Program-made: the position numbers and the translations under genes
Shown here: piece after piece, positions 24,501-34,300 of the stretch
Layout of the letters: every line of letters starts with the position of its first letter
Position numbering within the stretch: the stretch's first letter is position 1
Source of the DNA: Buxus sempervirens
Taxonomy: Eukaryota; Streptophyta; Magnoliopsida; Buxales; Buxaceae
Length of the DNA stretch: 64,000 nucleotides
Reading direction: 5' to 3'
Assembly (NCBI GenBank): GCA_947561395.2
Contig: OX387195.1
Span: forward strand, 1,185,501 to 1,249,500
The notes under the pieces: model-generated
Databases searched by the model: none
What the model saw: the letters and a program-made list of their open reading frames with translations, nothing else
What the model was told of the DNA's origin: nothing

Positions 24501-25810
24501 ATGTTGTAGTAATGGACCTAAAGAGAAAGTGACATAAGCAAGTTCAAGTATTACTAAATGTGTAATGTTTGTAAAGGAAATGAATTAATACCTTAGATGA
24601 CTGAAAATTAGACTGAATATCTAGATCCGTTGTTGAAATTCTCTTTGACCTTGAAAACATGATGGGACATTGCTCTGATGGCCATGATTTCCACATGAGG
24701 AAAATGCTTACATTTGATCAGAAGAAACCTTGGAATTTTATGAATGATATATTGTTATATTTTTATATAAAGTATCAATTATATTGAGTTTTAAGTTGTA
24801 TGTAGAAAGAGGAATTATCATGATGATAAAATATTTACTTCATTTATCTTTGGGTTTATGATGAGCCTTGATTTTCTTGTTATTGAGAGTAATATACCTG
24901 GAAAGATAATAATTGATAATTAGTAACAGTTATTATATGAGGGAATAATAAATCCATAAATAGCAATCGATACCTCGAAATTTGTTTGTTGCAATTGAAA
25001 GGCAAACCAAGACTGCATTATGTGCAATTATGTGTAGCAATTGTTCGCCTTCATTTGAAGCAAAGGTACTCCATAAAGTCAAAACTCATGGACACATGCT
25101 GTAGGGATTAAAACATGCAGTTAATTTAGTATTTGTTTTAATTGAAAAGATAGTATGCGTTTAGTAATTGATAAATTATTTGAATAGAAAAATAAATGAG
25201 ATATTGTAGTTGTTGTACCTGTTGTTAAGAAGTATGATGTCTCTTTTTAAGGTATTGGAAGAGGAGTGTGCATGGTTGAAGAAATTAAAGAGACACAAAC
25301 CACGACTCCAATAATATCTGTAATTAGTTGATTTTGAATAAGAACCTGAAATTTATATTTGATGAAGAGATTATGAAAAGAGACAATAGTATCTATATGA
25401 CTTCAATGTGAGTCGGTATTGCGGGCAATTTGATTCAATTGAACGAAATTGTACTTGAAGCTTGGAGATTCTGAGCAATCATTAAACACTTCTTCAATTG
25501 ATGTTTGATTGTAGTAGCTGTAATTGCTTTTCCACAATTATGAATTTCTTGTCAGATGGTATGACTTTTACAATTGAAAGGTCATAAATTTTTCCTTCTT
25601 TGAATTGTGGTTGAAACTTTTGAATTGCTTCATTCCAAAGAACTTCTTGCATATGTTCTCCCTAAAAGAAAGTGTATGAAAGTTAGTAAGAAATTAATTG
25701 ATGTATAAGTGCTTTTGTAATATAGTATATAAATGTATAGGTAGTTGAAATTACATTTTGATCCATGAAAATAATATTCCAGACTTGATTTGTTGAATTT
25801 CCTTTAGTAA
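21509..25810 (-). pseudogene. Broken replication protein A 70 kDa-like gene (RPA1/Helitron RPA-type), split by a solo LTR
   Basis: RPA large subunits bind single-stranded DNA in replication and repair; plants have several copies and Helitrons carry related ones. Reading leftward, exon-like pieces follow family order: VWNIIFMDQN (about 25780), GEHMQEVLWNEAIQKFQPQF and EGKIYDLSIVKV (about 25650-25570), EEVFNDCSESPSFKYNFVQL (about 25500-25440), ITDIIGVV (about 25315), LWSTFASNEGEQLLHIIAHN (about 25075), a zinc-ribbon piece YYCSKCNKENLG (about 24430), and VTVKDSFKDTTFI then LFDKEAEFVLGCLAQHL, interrupted exactly at the AGTAT duplication of the LTR 21881-24227. The 21715-21509 frame may be the next exon. 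Splice-like borders are visible, for example GATCAAAAT|GTAATT near 25754 and TTTTAG|GGAGAA near 25660. Frameshifts and stops make it non-functional. Whether it is a host gene or Helitron cargo is undecided; no Helitron ends were found. Confidence 0.75.
21881..24227 (-). repeat. Solo LTR (minus, 2.35 kb) with TSD AGTAT and a doubled terminus
   Basis: The plus strand starts TGTAACGCCCTGAACCC and ends AAATTCGGGGTTTTACA. AGTAT lies on both sides (21876-21880 and 24228-24232). A second TGTAACAACCCG start lies 60 bp inside, at 21941. A dense GC-rich cluster of GAGCGCC, CGGTCG and CGCGGTC words is at about 23455-23640, and a TATATATA run on the minus strand is at about 23990-24003. It interrupts an exon of the RPA-like pseudogene. 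Confidence 0.92.
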
Positions 25811-26186
25811 ATGTAAGGGTGCTTATCGGGCCGGCTTGGCATGGCACGGGCACGTTTAGCCCATGCCTACTAGGCCGCGGGCAGGGCATAGCACAGCTTG
25901 CCATGGAAACGGATCGTGTTGTGCCTGGCCTATTTATCAATATACCTGGCACAGCATGGTAGAAGGTGGGCCATGCCGTGCCAAGCCATGGCCCGCGGGC
26001 CACACGTAAAAATTTTAAAAAAATGAAAAAAAGGTATTAAAAAAGGTTTTTGAAAAAAAAAACCCCAGTTACATAGCATACATGAGGACTGAAAGAGAAA
26101 AGTAAATAAGGTTTTGCAGAACATGGATAGCACATAAACAGTTCTTGAAAATGCAACAATACTTACATATTGGTGAAACATACGAG
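25811..26186. repeat. GC-rich imperfect palindromic block, possible hAT/CACTA-type end
   Basis: From about 25818 to 26010 the A+T-rich background gives way to GC-rich sequence built of GGCCGGC, GGCATGGCACGGGC and CCATGGCCCGCGGGCC words that can pair with each other. Such blocks occur at ends of some plant Ac-like transposons and in pentatricopeptide-free satellite-like repeats. I found neither clear terminal inverted repeats nor a target duplication, so the class is open. The rest, to 26186, is A-rich without a gene. Confidence 0.4.
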
Positions 26187-26266
26187 GAGTTGCAAAGGTG
26201 TTACTTAGGTCAATTACTGCTTGACTGTCCAAGCAATAATTGACGCAAGTAACACTTTTGCAACTC
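26187..26266. repeat. Inverted repeat, 37-bp arms, 6-bp loop
   Basis: Arm 26187-26223 begins GAGTTGCAAAGGTGTTACTT and arm 26230-26266 ends AAGTAACACTTTTGCAACTC; 33 of 37 positions pair around ACTGTC. It could fold into a strong hairpin as RNA or be a tiny foldback element. No target duplication is evident. Confidence 0.85.
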
Positions 26267-26546
26267 TTGTTTAATCGTGAAGAGGCAGAAATGAAGAAAG
26301 CAAAATGATAATTTTGTAAGAGTCTTGTTCAAAGATTTTCTAATGGTTAGGCTCAGGGATGCGCCCATGTAACACCCTGGATCCGGGTTAAGTAATAAAA
26401 CCGTAACTCGTTTCCGAAGGGTTAATTTTTTTTTTAAATGGGATTGTAGACACCCCAAATTGCACTACAAAATGAGAAAATAATGAAAACATTAATTGGA
26501 AGTTAAAACAGGCCAAAAAAGCATGAAAATCAATAATTAGAGCCTG

Positions 26547-26646
26547 GACCGTATTACCACTACGGGTTGAGCATACCCAAAGTTTGAATACGGGCACGCA
26601 GCGCCCGTAGTAAATATACGGACATCGTTGGACCGTAAATCATTTA
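26547..26646. repeat. TACGGGC/GCCCGTA palindrome cluster in Tat 5' LTR
   Basis: Words such as GACCGTATT, ACTACGGGTT, AATACGGGCAC, GCCCGTAGTA, ATACGGACA, GACCGTAAA and TTACGGGCAC recur in both orientations within 100 bp. The same block is at 54863-54966. Confidence 0.85.
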
Positions 26647-27384
26647 CGGGCACATTAGACTCATGCGAGTTTTATTCTTCTCTCAATTTCTGAGCCTTAT
26701 CTTTAGTCCAATATCCCTTTAAATGAGCGAATTATTTATTTTATTCGTACGAAATATCTTTGTGGATAAAGGATGGGCATGATCTTGTGTGAAAAACACA
26801 GTTTAGACTCTAAATCACCTAGAGGGGGGTGAATAGGTGAAACCGATTGCGGAATAAAAAATCTATCAATTAAAAACAAGTTCTTAATTAATAGGCATGC
26901 ACAAGTTTGAACAAATATCAATTCATCACACACAATTGCAAAGTAGAGAAGAGACAACACAAGCAATTTGGTGACGAAGGGAAAACTCTAAGAGAACTCT
27001 CAAAGAGAAAAACCCTTCGGGCTACGAGGTGCCACCTCTGGAAATCACTATAAGAAGAAGACTTACAATAGTGGTTCAGACGACCCAACAATGACTCTGA
27101 CTCACAATGTAAATATCTGAAGAACTCTTCAGATTTGCATCCTTGCAACGATTCAGAACTCTGAATATCTCCTTAGTGAAGTGCCAAACGAACTCGCTCA
27201 ACAACCGTAGGAACTCCCACGAGCAAACTCTTCAACCCGGAACTCCAAGGTAGAAAAGAAAGAAGAAGACTGGTTTTGATGGCTCAAAGAAGAAGAGGAA
27301 AGAGGAAGAAGATCTCTCTCTCTTGCACACATTTTTAGGGTTCTCAAAAACGTCTTGGGTGACCCTCACAATAGGCTAGACACT

Positions 27385-27395
27385 CCTTAAATAGG
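27385..27395 (-). promoter_or_regulatory. TATA-like box in copia 3' LTR
   Basis: On the minus strand the context reads CCTATTTAAGGAGTG, downstream of the palindrome cluster. The 5' LTR has the same sequence at 36979-36989. Confidence 0.6.
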
Positions 27396-27460
27396 TTAGG
27401 AGAAGGAAGGGAACGAAAAGGAAACAAATCAGAAAAGATCGGATTTCTAAAAAAGAAGTT

Positions 27461-27870
27461 TGTTTACGAACGTTCGAACGCTTAGCGAACGCGGCTCGAA
27501 CGTTCGATATAAAAACTCACTTTTCCTCTTCTCGTTCGAACGACCAGAGAACGTGCAGCGAACGCTGCTCTCGGGTTTCTCTGTGAACACCAACGGTCGA
27601 ACGTGCAGCGAACGTGAGGCAAACGCTGCTGTCTGGTTTCTCTGTGGAACACCAACGGTCAAACGTTCAGAGAAAGTGAGGCGAACGCTGCTCTCTGGTT
27701 TCTCTGTGGAACACCAACGGTCGAACGTTCAACGAACGTGAGGCGAACGCTGCTCTCTGGTTTCTCTGTGGAACACCAACGGTCGAACGTTCAACAAACG
27801 GGAGGCGAACGCTGCTCTCAGGTTTCTCTGTGGAACCTCAACGGTCGAACGTTCAGCGAACGTTCATCGA
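27461..27870. repeat. CGTTCGAACG palindrome cluster and roughly 60-bp minisatellite
   Basis: Perfect palindromes ACGTTCGAACG, then about five near-identical units of the pattern GCGAACGCTGCTCTC ... TCTCTGTGGAACACC AACGGTCGAACGTTCA. Each unit carries several GAACGTTC or CGAACG words. It lies upstream of the TATA box in the LTR's own direction. Confidence 0.92.
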
Positions 27871-28011
27871 ACGTTGGTCGATACTTTACCAATTTTGCCC
27901 CGACCTTAACCCCGTTTGAACCACAACACATAAAACCTACCCAAAAGCATTAACCACTTTAATACAACCTTTTTGACACGGAATTGAAGCCAATACAAAA
28001 TAAACCTTACA

Positions 28012-28023
28012 AACTCCCCCTTT
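28012..28023 (-). promoter_or_regulatory. Polypurine tract of the copia element
   Basis: The minus strand reads AAAGGGGGAGTT directly before the LTR start TGTAAGG. This is the expected plus-strand priming site next to the 3' LTR. Confidence 0.88.
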
Positions 28024-28484
28024 GGCTATTCCGTGACAAAAAATAACAAGGCTTATTCTAATTGTTGTGAACCACCAAGCAACAATTTGAACAAGTAGAA
28101 AAAACAACAACAAAAATGACATGACCTCCCCCTAAATCTATTAACCCCAAATTTATTCACTTGTACCTGAAACATCAAAAATTGAAAATACCAAGTGAAA
28201 AGCAAGGGTAATAGAACAACTAACCAAAAATAATTGAATGAGCTCAAAATTTACACAAAAACAAATTTCTCATTCATTTTCTTTGAGCTATGTACATTTG
28301 GACATTCATGAACAACCAACCATAATATTCAACACAAAATACATCAAAATATATTCATGATGAACAACACATAAAGATATCAACATCCAAGTTTATACAA
28401 CTACAACATCACCCATTCAACAACCACAGAAAACTAAGACTACACTTCTCCCCCTTTTTGTCACAGGAAGACAAAGGGAGTACA
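28024..28484. other. 3' untranslated region of the copia element
   Basis: A-rich sequence between the stop codon of the accessory ORF and the polypurine tract. No gene is seen; open frames here are short and unsupported. Confidence 0.6.
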
Positions 28485-29624
28485 CTAAGAATGAGATGGC
28501 CCAGCACCACCATCCACTCCACTGCCACCACCTCCACTCGAACCCGGAGCCGCAGGAGTAGGAGCAGGAGCTTCATCATCCTCTTCTTCCTCTGCATCCT
28601 CTTGATGAAAATAACCTTCAAGAGTAGATTCGAGTTTTCCAAACGAAGTTTGCAACGAAGATTGCTTAAGCTCAAGGCACTCAAACAGAAGAACCATGTC
28701 CTTATGATGCCTCTGCAAGTAAGAGAGAATCTCGGAGTTTTGCTCTCTGAGGGACACAATTTCCTCATGCAATGAAGTAGGAGGCTGAGCCTCAAGGGGA
28801 TCATTGGGAGCAGGAGCCCGGGTGGAAGAAAGATGAGCACGGCTTTGCTTAAGAGTTGATTCAGAAATAGGATTAGAAGCTTTACACAACTCTAAAGGAG
28901 GAAAAGAGATATTCAAGGCACAAACCAAACGGGCAATCAAGCACCCGTAAGGAAGACCATAGGTCTTCTTGGAGTTAAAGAAAACATCCAGGATTTTGGA
29001 GCAAATGACAGATGGTAAATCAATGGTATGATGCTTTTTCAAAGCATACAAAAACAAGCATTTATCAAACGGGACAGAAGATTTGTGAGCAACAGGAAAC
29101 AGGTTATGGCTTTGAATGCGAAATATAACAATGGTTTCGGCCGCAAAAAATTTAACCTGTAAAGCACCACCCCTAAACACCCAATTCCCCCTACCAAGAT
29201 GGAAATAGGTATCAACTACTTCATTTTGAAAATCCTGAGTGGGAGGAGGATAAGGAAACTGAGGATCCGTAGCCCTAGGAAGCCCAAACACCGAGGGTCC
29301 AACTCGAAAAGGAGTGCCACAAAGAAAGGTAGAGAATTCAGAATTTTCCATATCAATATCATGGATGTTGGCGAAAAACTCTCTAACCAACTCGACAGAA
29401 GGGAGAACAAAATTCCCAAACATGGGATCCCAACCCCTATCTTTAAAACAATTTGAGACCTCATCAGGAAGGGTGGCAAACTTCACTTCTCTCTCTATGA
29501 TAACAGATCTCTCACAAAAAAATTCCTCAAAATTTTTTGCAGCCCTCTTATCAACAAACAGGGACTCATCATACCGAGGTTTCTTGTTGGAATTTTTTGT
29601 ACCAATAGATTTCTTCCTAGGCAT
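28485..29624 (-). CDS. Accessory (env-like position) ORF of the copia element, plant transposon-protein type
   Basis: The protein has 379 residues and starts at an ATG just after a probable 3' splice site. It lies downstream of pol in the sense direction, the place of the 'envelope-like' ORF of SIRE elements. The N-terminus is basic (PRKK, KKPR). Residues about 35-230 resemble the 'putative plant transposon protein' domain family (RGWD at 63-66 followed by VELVREFFANIHD, then FRVGPSVFGLP). About 285-340 is a likely coiled coil (LREQNSEILSYLQ), followed by an acidic patch (EEEEDDE) and a Gly/Pro/Ala-rich tail. I see no signal peptide or clear transmembrane segment, so an envelope role is not supported; a nucleic-acid-linked role is only a guess. 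The frame is fully open although pol of the same copy is broken. Confidence 0.8.
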   Translation of the reverse strand: MPRKKSIGTKNSNKKPRYDESLFVDKRAAKNFEEFFCERSVIIEREVKFATLPDEVSNCFKDRGWDPMFGNFVLPSVELVREFFANIHDIDMENSEFSTFLCGTPFRVGPSVFGLPRATDPQFPYPPPTQDFQNEVVDTYFHLGRGNWVFRGGALQVKFFAAETIVIFRIQSHNLFPVAHKSSVPFDKCLFLYALKKHHTIDLPSVICSKILDVFFNSKKTYGLPYGCLIARLVCALNISFPPLELCKASNPISESTLKQSRAHLSSTRAPAPNDPLEAQPPTSLHEEIVSLREQNSEILSYLQRHHKDMVLLFECLELKQSSLQTSFGKLESTLEGYFHQEDAEEEEDDEAPAPTPAAPGSSGGGGSGVDGGAGPSHS

Positions 29625-30065
29625 CTAAGAATGGAATAGAGCCAAGAGAAAAAAAAAAACAAGAACAATAAACAAGCACAAGTTAGACAAGCATATGAGG
29701 CAAGATACACTAAGGAAATTACATGCTAAGAAAGAAAAAAAATGCATGAAAAAAATACGGTTGATCAAACCAAGTAAAACACAGAACAGTCGAGCAACGT
29801 TCAATCGTTCGGCAAACGTTGAAGAAAACGAACCCAGATTTGGGGGTTTTGCTAGCAAAACTTCAATATCAACACAATCGACCAAAAAATGGCTTGAAAT
29901 CAACAATATAGGAAGAATAAAACCTTTTGAAACTTATTTGAACACAAATAAACCAAAAACCACGAAGAAATCGAAGATTGAAGTTGAAAAACCCTAGAAA
30001 AACCTAGCCGAAGTTGAACATTGAGAGAAAAATGAAAATAATGAACGAAACCTGAAAAATCTTAC
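29625..30065 (-). other. Probable 5'-UTR intron before the accessory ORF
   Basis: On the minus strand a consensus donor TCAAG|GTAAGATTTT (first intron base 30065) is followed 441 nt later by a pyrimidine-rich tract and CATTCTTAG directly abutting the ATG. The donor and acceptor fit plant consensus. It is inferred from sequence only. Confidence 0.65.
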
Positions 30066-30119
30066 CTTGAATCACTATTTGAAAGCACAATTTCAAGAAG
30101 GAGACCACCGAAAATCACA

Positions 30120-30370
30120 ACCCCAAAAATTTCCAGACGTTCGAACGAGATACGTTATGAAGAGAAAAACCCTAGGTTTTGTCACACGCGACCCTTTAAA
30201 AAAAACAGGTTTTTAATTGAACGTTCGAACGTTCAGCGAACACGGGGCGAACGTTAAACAAGAAATTTGTTTTAAAACCAACGTTCGACACGCGTTCGCT
30301 GTACGGGGGAGGAAATAACCAACATTTGTTAACTTTCGATCGGCCGTTCGAACGTTCATCAAAAGTTCAG
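30120..30370 (-). promoter_or_regulatory. Candidate internal promoter with CGTTCGAACG cluster, upstream of accessory ORF
   Basis: Within 250 bp there are ACGTTCGAACG at about 30137, GAACGTTCGAACGTTCAGCG at about 30220, GGCGAACGTT, AACGTTCGACACGCGTTCGC near 30281 and GGCCGTTCGAACGTTC near 30343. These are the same words as in the LTR upstream of its TATA box. On the minus strand a TTTTTTAAAGGGTC (TATA-like) and CCTAGGGTTTTTC follow, comparable to TATTTAAGG and AACCCTAAAAA in the LTR. The layout suggests a separate transcript for the accessory ORF. Confidence 0.6.
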
Positions 30371-31395
30371 AAAATTTTCCAGAATTCAGCAAGAAGACTG
30401 ATCTCTTTTCAACCAAAAACACTTCAAACATAGGTAAAAACATACAAGACATACATACAACTATAAATCAAGTATAAACTCTTGAAAACTCAAATTTTGA
30501 CCTATTTTGAGAACCAGTTTGCTCTAAAATTCAGATTTGAACAAATTTAACTTCAATACTCCCAAATAATTACACAACAACTCAACCAAATTTCCAATTG
30601 TGTTTGTGTGCTTGTGCAAAGCCAAATACAACAAATTTTGCCTATATGAGAGCTTGGTGAAGAGGAGTTGGCCATTTATCAAGAAATCCAATATTACCCA
30701 AGTCTCTCTAAAAATTGAAAAGAGCCCTTTCATGACCTAAGCATCAAGATTTTGAAATTTTCTCCCTTGTTTCTTACAATTCTTTTTGCACAAAGATTAG
30801 TGTTCCTTAGAATATTTGATTTTACAGCTTATTCCATGGTTATACTCCTTGTGATTTTCTTCTTTTTGAACTCAATATTGCTGGGGTTTACATTTCATCC
30901 CAGAGTTCTTTTTCATATAACTTTTTCTTTTTAAACAAAAGGGAGAAATCTCTTTGTAACCCAAGATCATATGCTTAGGGTCTTTTCAACTTAAGGTAGA
31001 CAAGAGTAAACTCAGGATTGCCTATCCACACAACATCGAAAATAAAAAATAAGCTTCCTCAATTGTATTTGGATGTGTATGTGATGTACAAACCACAAAT
31101 AGAGTTTAGCAAGATGATTGTGAGATTATTAGAAACTGTTGAAACCACATTTGAGAAATCATCTTTGAAGAGTTTGTAGGTTCTCAAAATATAACCAAAA
31201 GATATATATTTTCAAAACCTTATACTTATCCTATAGATGACACATGTCAAGACAAAAACTCATACAAAAATAGAAAAAACCAAAATACGAAAGAAAACAA
31301 ATCAAAAAACAAAATACAAAATACCAAAAACAAATAAGCATGCTAAAGAAAAGAAATATGCATGAGACACCCTAAAGCATGCTACAAAGTCCTTC
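30371..31395. other. Copia spacer between pol and accessory promoter
   Basis: A+T-rich, stops in all frames, no domain recognised. It separates pol from the accessory ORF, which in many SIRE copies is closer to pol. Confidence 0.5.
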
Positions 31396-34300
31396 TTAAT
31401 GAAGAGGACCAACACCAATAGCTTTCCTAAGAAACTCAAACCTAAGAGCATCTAAAGGTTTGGTAAAGAGGTCAGCTAATTGATTTTCAGATGGGATGTG
31501 TTCAAGAGATATCACATGATCTTCTACCAACTCTCAAATAAAATGATGTCGTATATCAATGTGCTTGGTTCGAGAGTGCTGAACAGGGTTTTTGGAAATA
31601 TTAATAGCACTTGTATTATCACAATACAAGACAATAGTTCCCTATTCAATCCCATAATCACTCAACATTTGCTTCATCCAAAGCAATTGAGTGCAACCAC
31701 TCCCAGCGGCTATATACTCCACTTCAGCTGTGGACAAGGATATAGAGTTTTGCTTCTTGCTCATCCATGCCACAAGATTGTTCCCAACATAGAAACAACC
31801 TCCAGTTGTGCTCTTCCTATCATCTGCATTTCCAGCCCAGTCGGCATCAGAATAGCCTGCTAGAATTGCAGAAGTGTCTCTAGAGAACCATATACCATGA
31901 TCAACAGTACCGTTAACATATCGTATGACACGTTTGATGGCAGACAAGTGGGACTCTCTAGGATTTGCTTGGAACCTAGCACACACACCTACACTAAAGG
32001 CAATGTCAGGCCTACTAGCTGTAAGATACAGAAGACTACCTATCATGCTTCTATAAAGAGTGTTATCTACACTCTTTCCAGATAAGTCAAAATCAAGTTT
32101 CAAGGTAGTGCTCATAGGGGTTCTAGTGTGTTTCTTGCTGTCCAACCCAAATCTTTTCACTAGGTCTTTAGCATATTTAGTTTGAGATATGAAAATTCCA
32201 TCTGTAGATTGAGAAATCTGAAGACCTAAGAAAAAATTTAATTCACCAACCATACTCATCTCAAATTCATGTTGCATAGCCTTGGCAAAATTTAAAGCAA
32301 GAGAATCAATTGGAGAACCAAAAACAATATCATCCACATAAATCTGAGCAACAATGAAATTGCTCTTATCTTTTCTAATGAACAAGGTTCTATTAACTCC
32401 TCCTCTTGTGAACTTGTGATCTAAGAGATAAGCAATAAGTCTCTCATACCAAGCTCTAGGAGCTTGTTTCAACCCATACAAGGCTTTCTTAAGCCTAAAC
32501 ACATGATGTGGGAACTTTGGATCTACAAACCCCTTAGGTTGTTCAACATATACTTCTTCATTAAGTATCCCATTCAGAAAAGCACTTTTTACATCCATTT
32601 GATGCAATTTAAAACCCAAGTGGCAAGCTACAGTAAGTAAAATCCTTATAGATTCAAGTCTAGCTACAGGGGCAAATGTTTCATCAAAATCAATACCCTC
32701 AACTTGGGTATATCCTTGTGCAACCAACCTAGCCTTATTTCTCACTACAGTGCCATGTTCATCTAACTTGTTCTTGAAAATCCATTTGGTTCCAATAACA
32801 TTATAATTTTCAGGTCTAGGAACAAGATACCACACATCATTCATAATGAATTGATTTAATTCTTCATGCATGGCATTAGTCCAGAACTCATCAGTAAGTG
32901 CTTCTTCTACCTTCTTAGGTTCAAGAGTTGAGACATAGGATGCAAATGACATCTGATTTAGGACTTTCCTACGAAGTCTCATCCCTTCATTTAAATCACC
33001 AATCAACAATTCTTTGGGATGATTTAACTTCACTCTAGAGGAAGGTTCTTTTATAGGACTTGGAGTTGAAGAAAGACTCTCTTCAGAAGTTGAAGAAAAT
33101 GACTCAGGGTTTTGACTTTCAACAAACAAGTCATTTTCCCCTACTTCTAGACTAGTCTCCCCATCAACTTGAGACATATCAACCCCTTCATCCACAACAA
33201 CATTTATGGATTTCATGACAGTGTGTGTACGTAAGTTATACACACGGTAAGCCCTGCTATTCTTAGAGTAACCTAGGAAGATTCCTTCATCACTCTTGGC
33301 ATCAAACTTAGCCAAATTCTCCCTATCTCTCAAAATAAAACATTTACTTCCAAAAACACGAAAGTATTTGACAGTTGGCTTTTTACCATACCAAATTTCA
33401 TAAGGAGTCTCAGTACTCCCAGGCCTCAAATACACCCTATTTATCACATGGCAAGCCGTGTTAATTGCTTCTCCCCAGAAATACATGGCCACACCCTTGG
33501 CATGTATCATAACTCTTGTCATCTCTTGAAGAACCCTGTTTTTCCTCTCTACTACTCCATTTTGCTGTGGAGTAATAGGAGCAAAGAACTCATAATGAAT
33601 TCCCTCTTCTAGACAATAGTTTTCAAGGATTGAGTTCTCAAACTCTTTCCCATGGTCACTCCTTATTCTAACAACCTTAGACTCTTTTTCATTTGAGAGT
33701 CTTCGACACAAAGACTTAATCAACTCACTTGCTTCAGATTTTTCTCTTAATAGCTCAATCCAAGTAAATCTGGAGAAATCATCTACAATAACCAAAATGT
33801 ACCTCCTACCACCAAGACTTTCAGTCCTAGAGGGACCCATAAGGTCCATATGCAACAATTCAAGAGGTTTGTGGGTTAAACACTCAGTGATCTTTTTGTG
33901 ACTAGATCTAGTTTGTTTTCCCAACTGACATGGTCCACACACATTTGGCTCTACTTTGGCAAGCTTAGGCAGATCTCTAACAAAATCATGCTTGGACAAT
34001 TCATTCATGTTTTTAAAATTCAAGTGACCAAGTCTTTGATGCCACAATTCATGCATATCAACTTTGGAAGAGTTACACACAGCATTAGAATTAGGAATCA
34101 CACCATAACAATTATCCGAAGTTCTTTCTCCTTGAAGCACACACACACCATTTGCATCAAACACAGAACACATATCTTTAGCAAATTTAACTTCCATGTT
34201 TGAGTCACACAATTGACTTATACTAATCAAGTTAGCTTTCAAGCCATCAACAAATAGAACTTCACTCAAAGTAGGCATACCAGAAATTTCAATAACACCT

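Larger units (their letters stand above)
26790..28011 (-). repeat. 3' LTR of the copia element
   Basis: It is 1222 bp, bounded by TGAAAAACAC on the plus strand and CCTTACA at its other end. It contains the CGTTCGAACG cluster and minisatellite (27461-27870) and, on the minus strand, TATTTAAGG at about 27385-27395. The open frames crossing the minisatellite are repeats, not genes. Confidence 0.95.

Noticed and set aside
25683-26232. Minus-strand frames of about 100 residues
   Set aside because: They run across the GC-rich palindromic block and an intron of the RPA-like remnant; no similarity to any family.
27447-27953. Repetitive open frames on both strands over the copia LTR (and the copies at 37054-37514)
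   Set aside because: They follow the roughly 60-bp LTR minisatellite; open on both strands, no domain, non-coding LTR context.
28458-29628. Plus-strand and alternate minus-strand frames across the copia accessory ORF
   Set aside because: They are shadows of the 379-residue minus-strand ORF.
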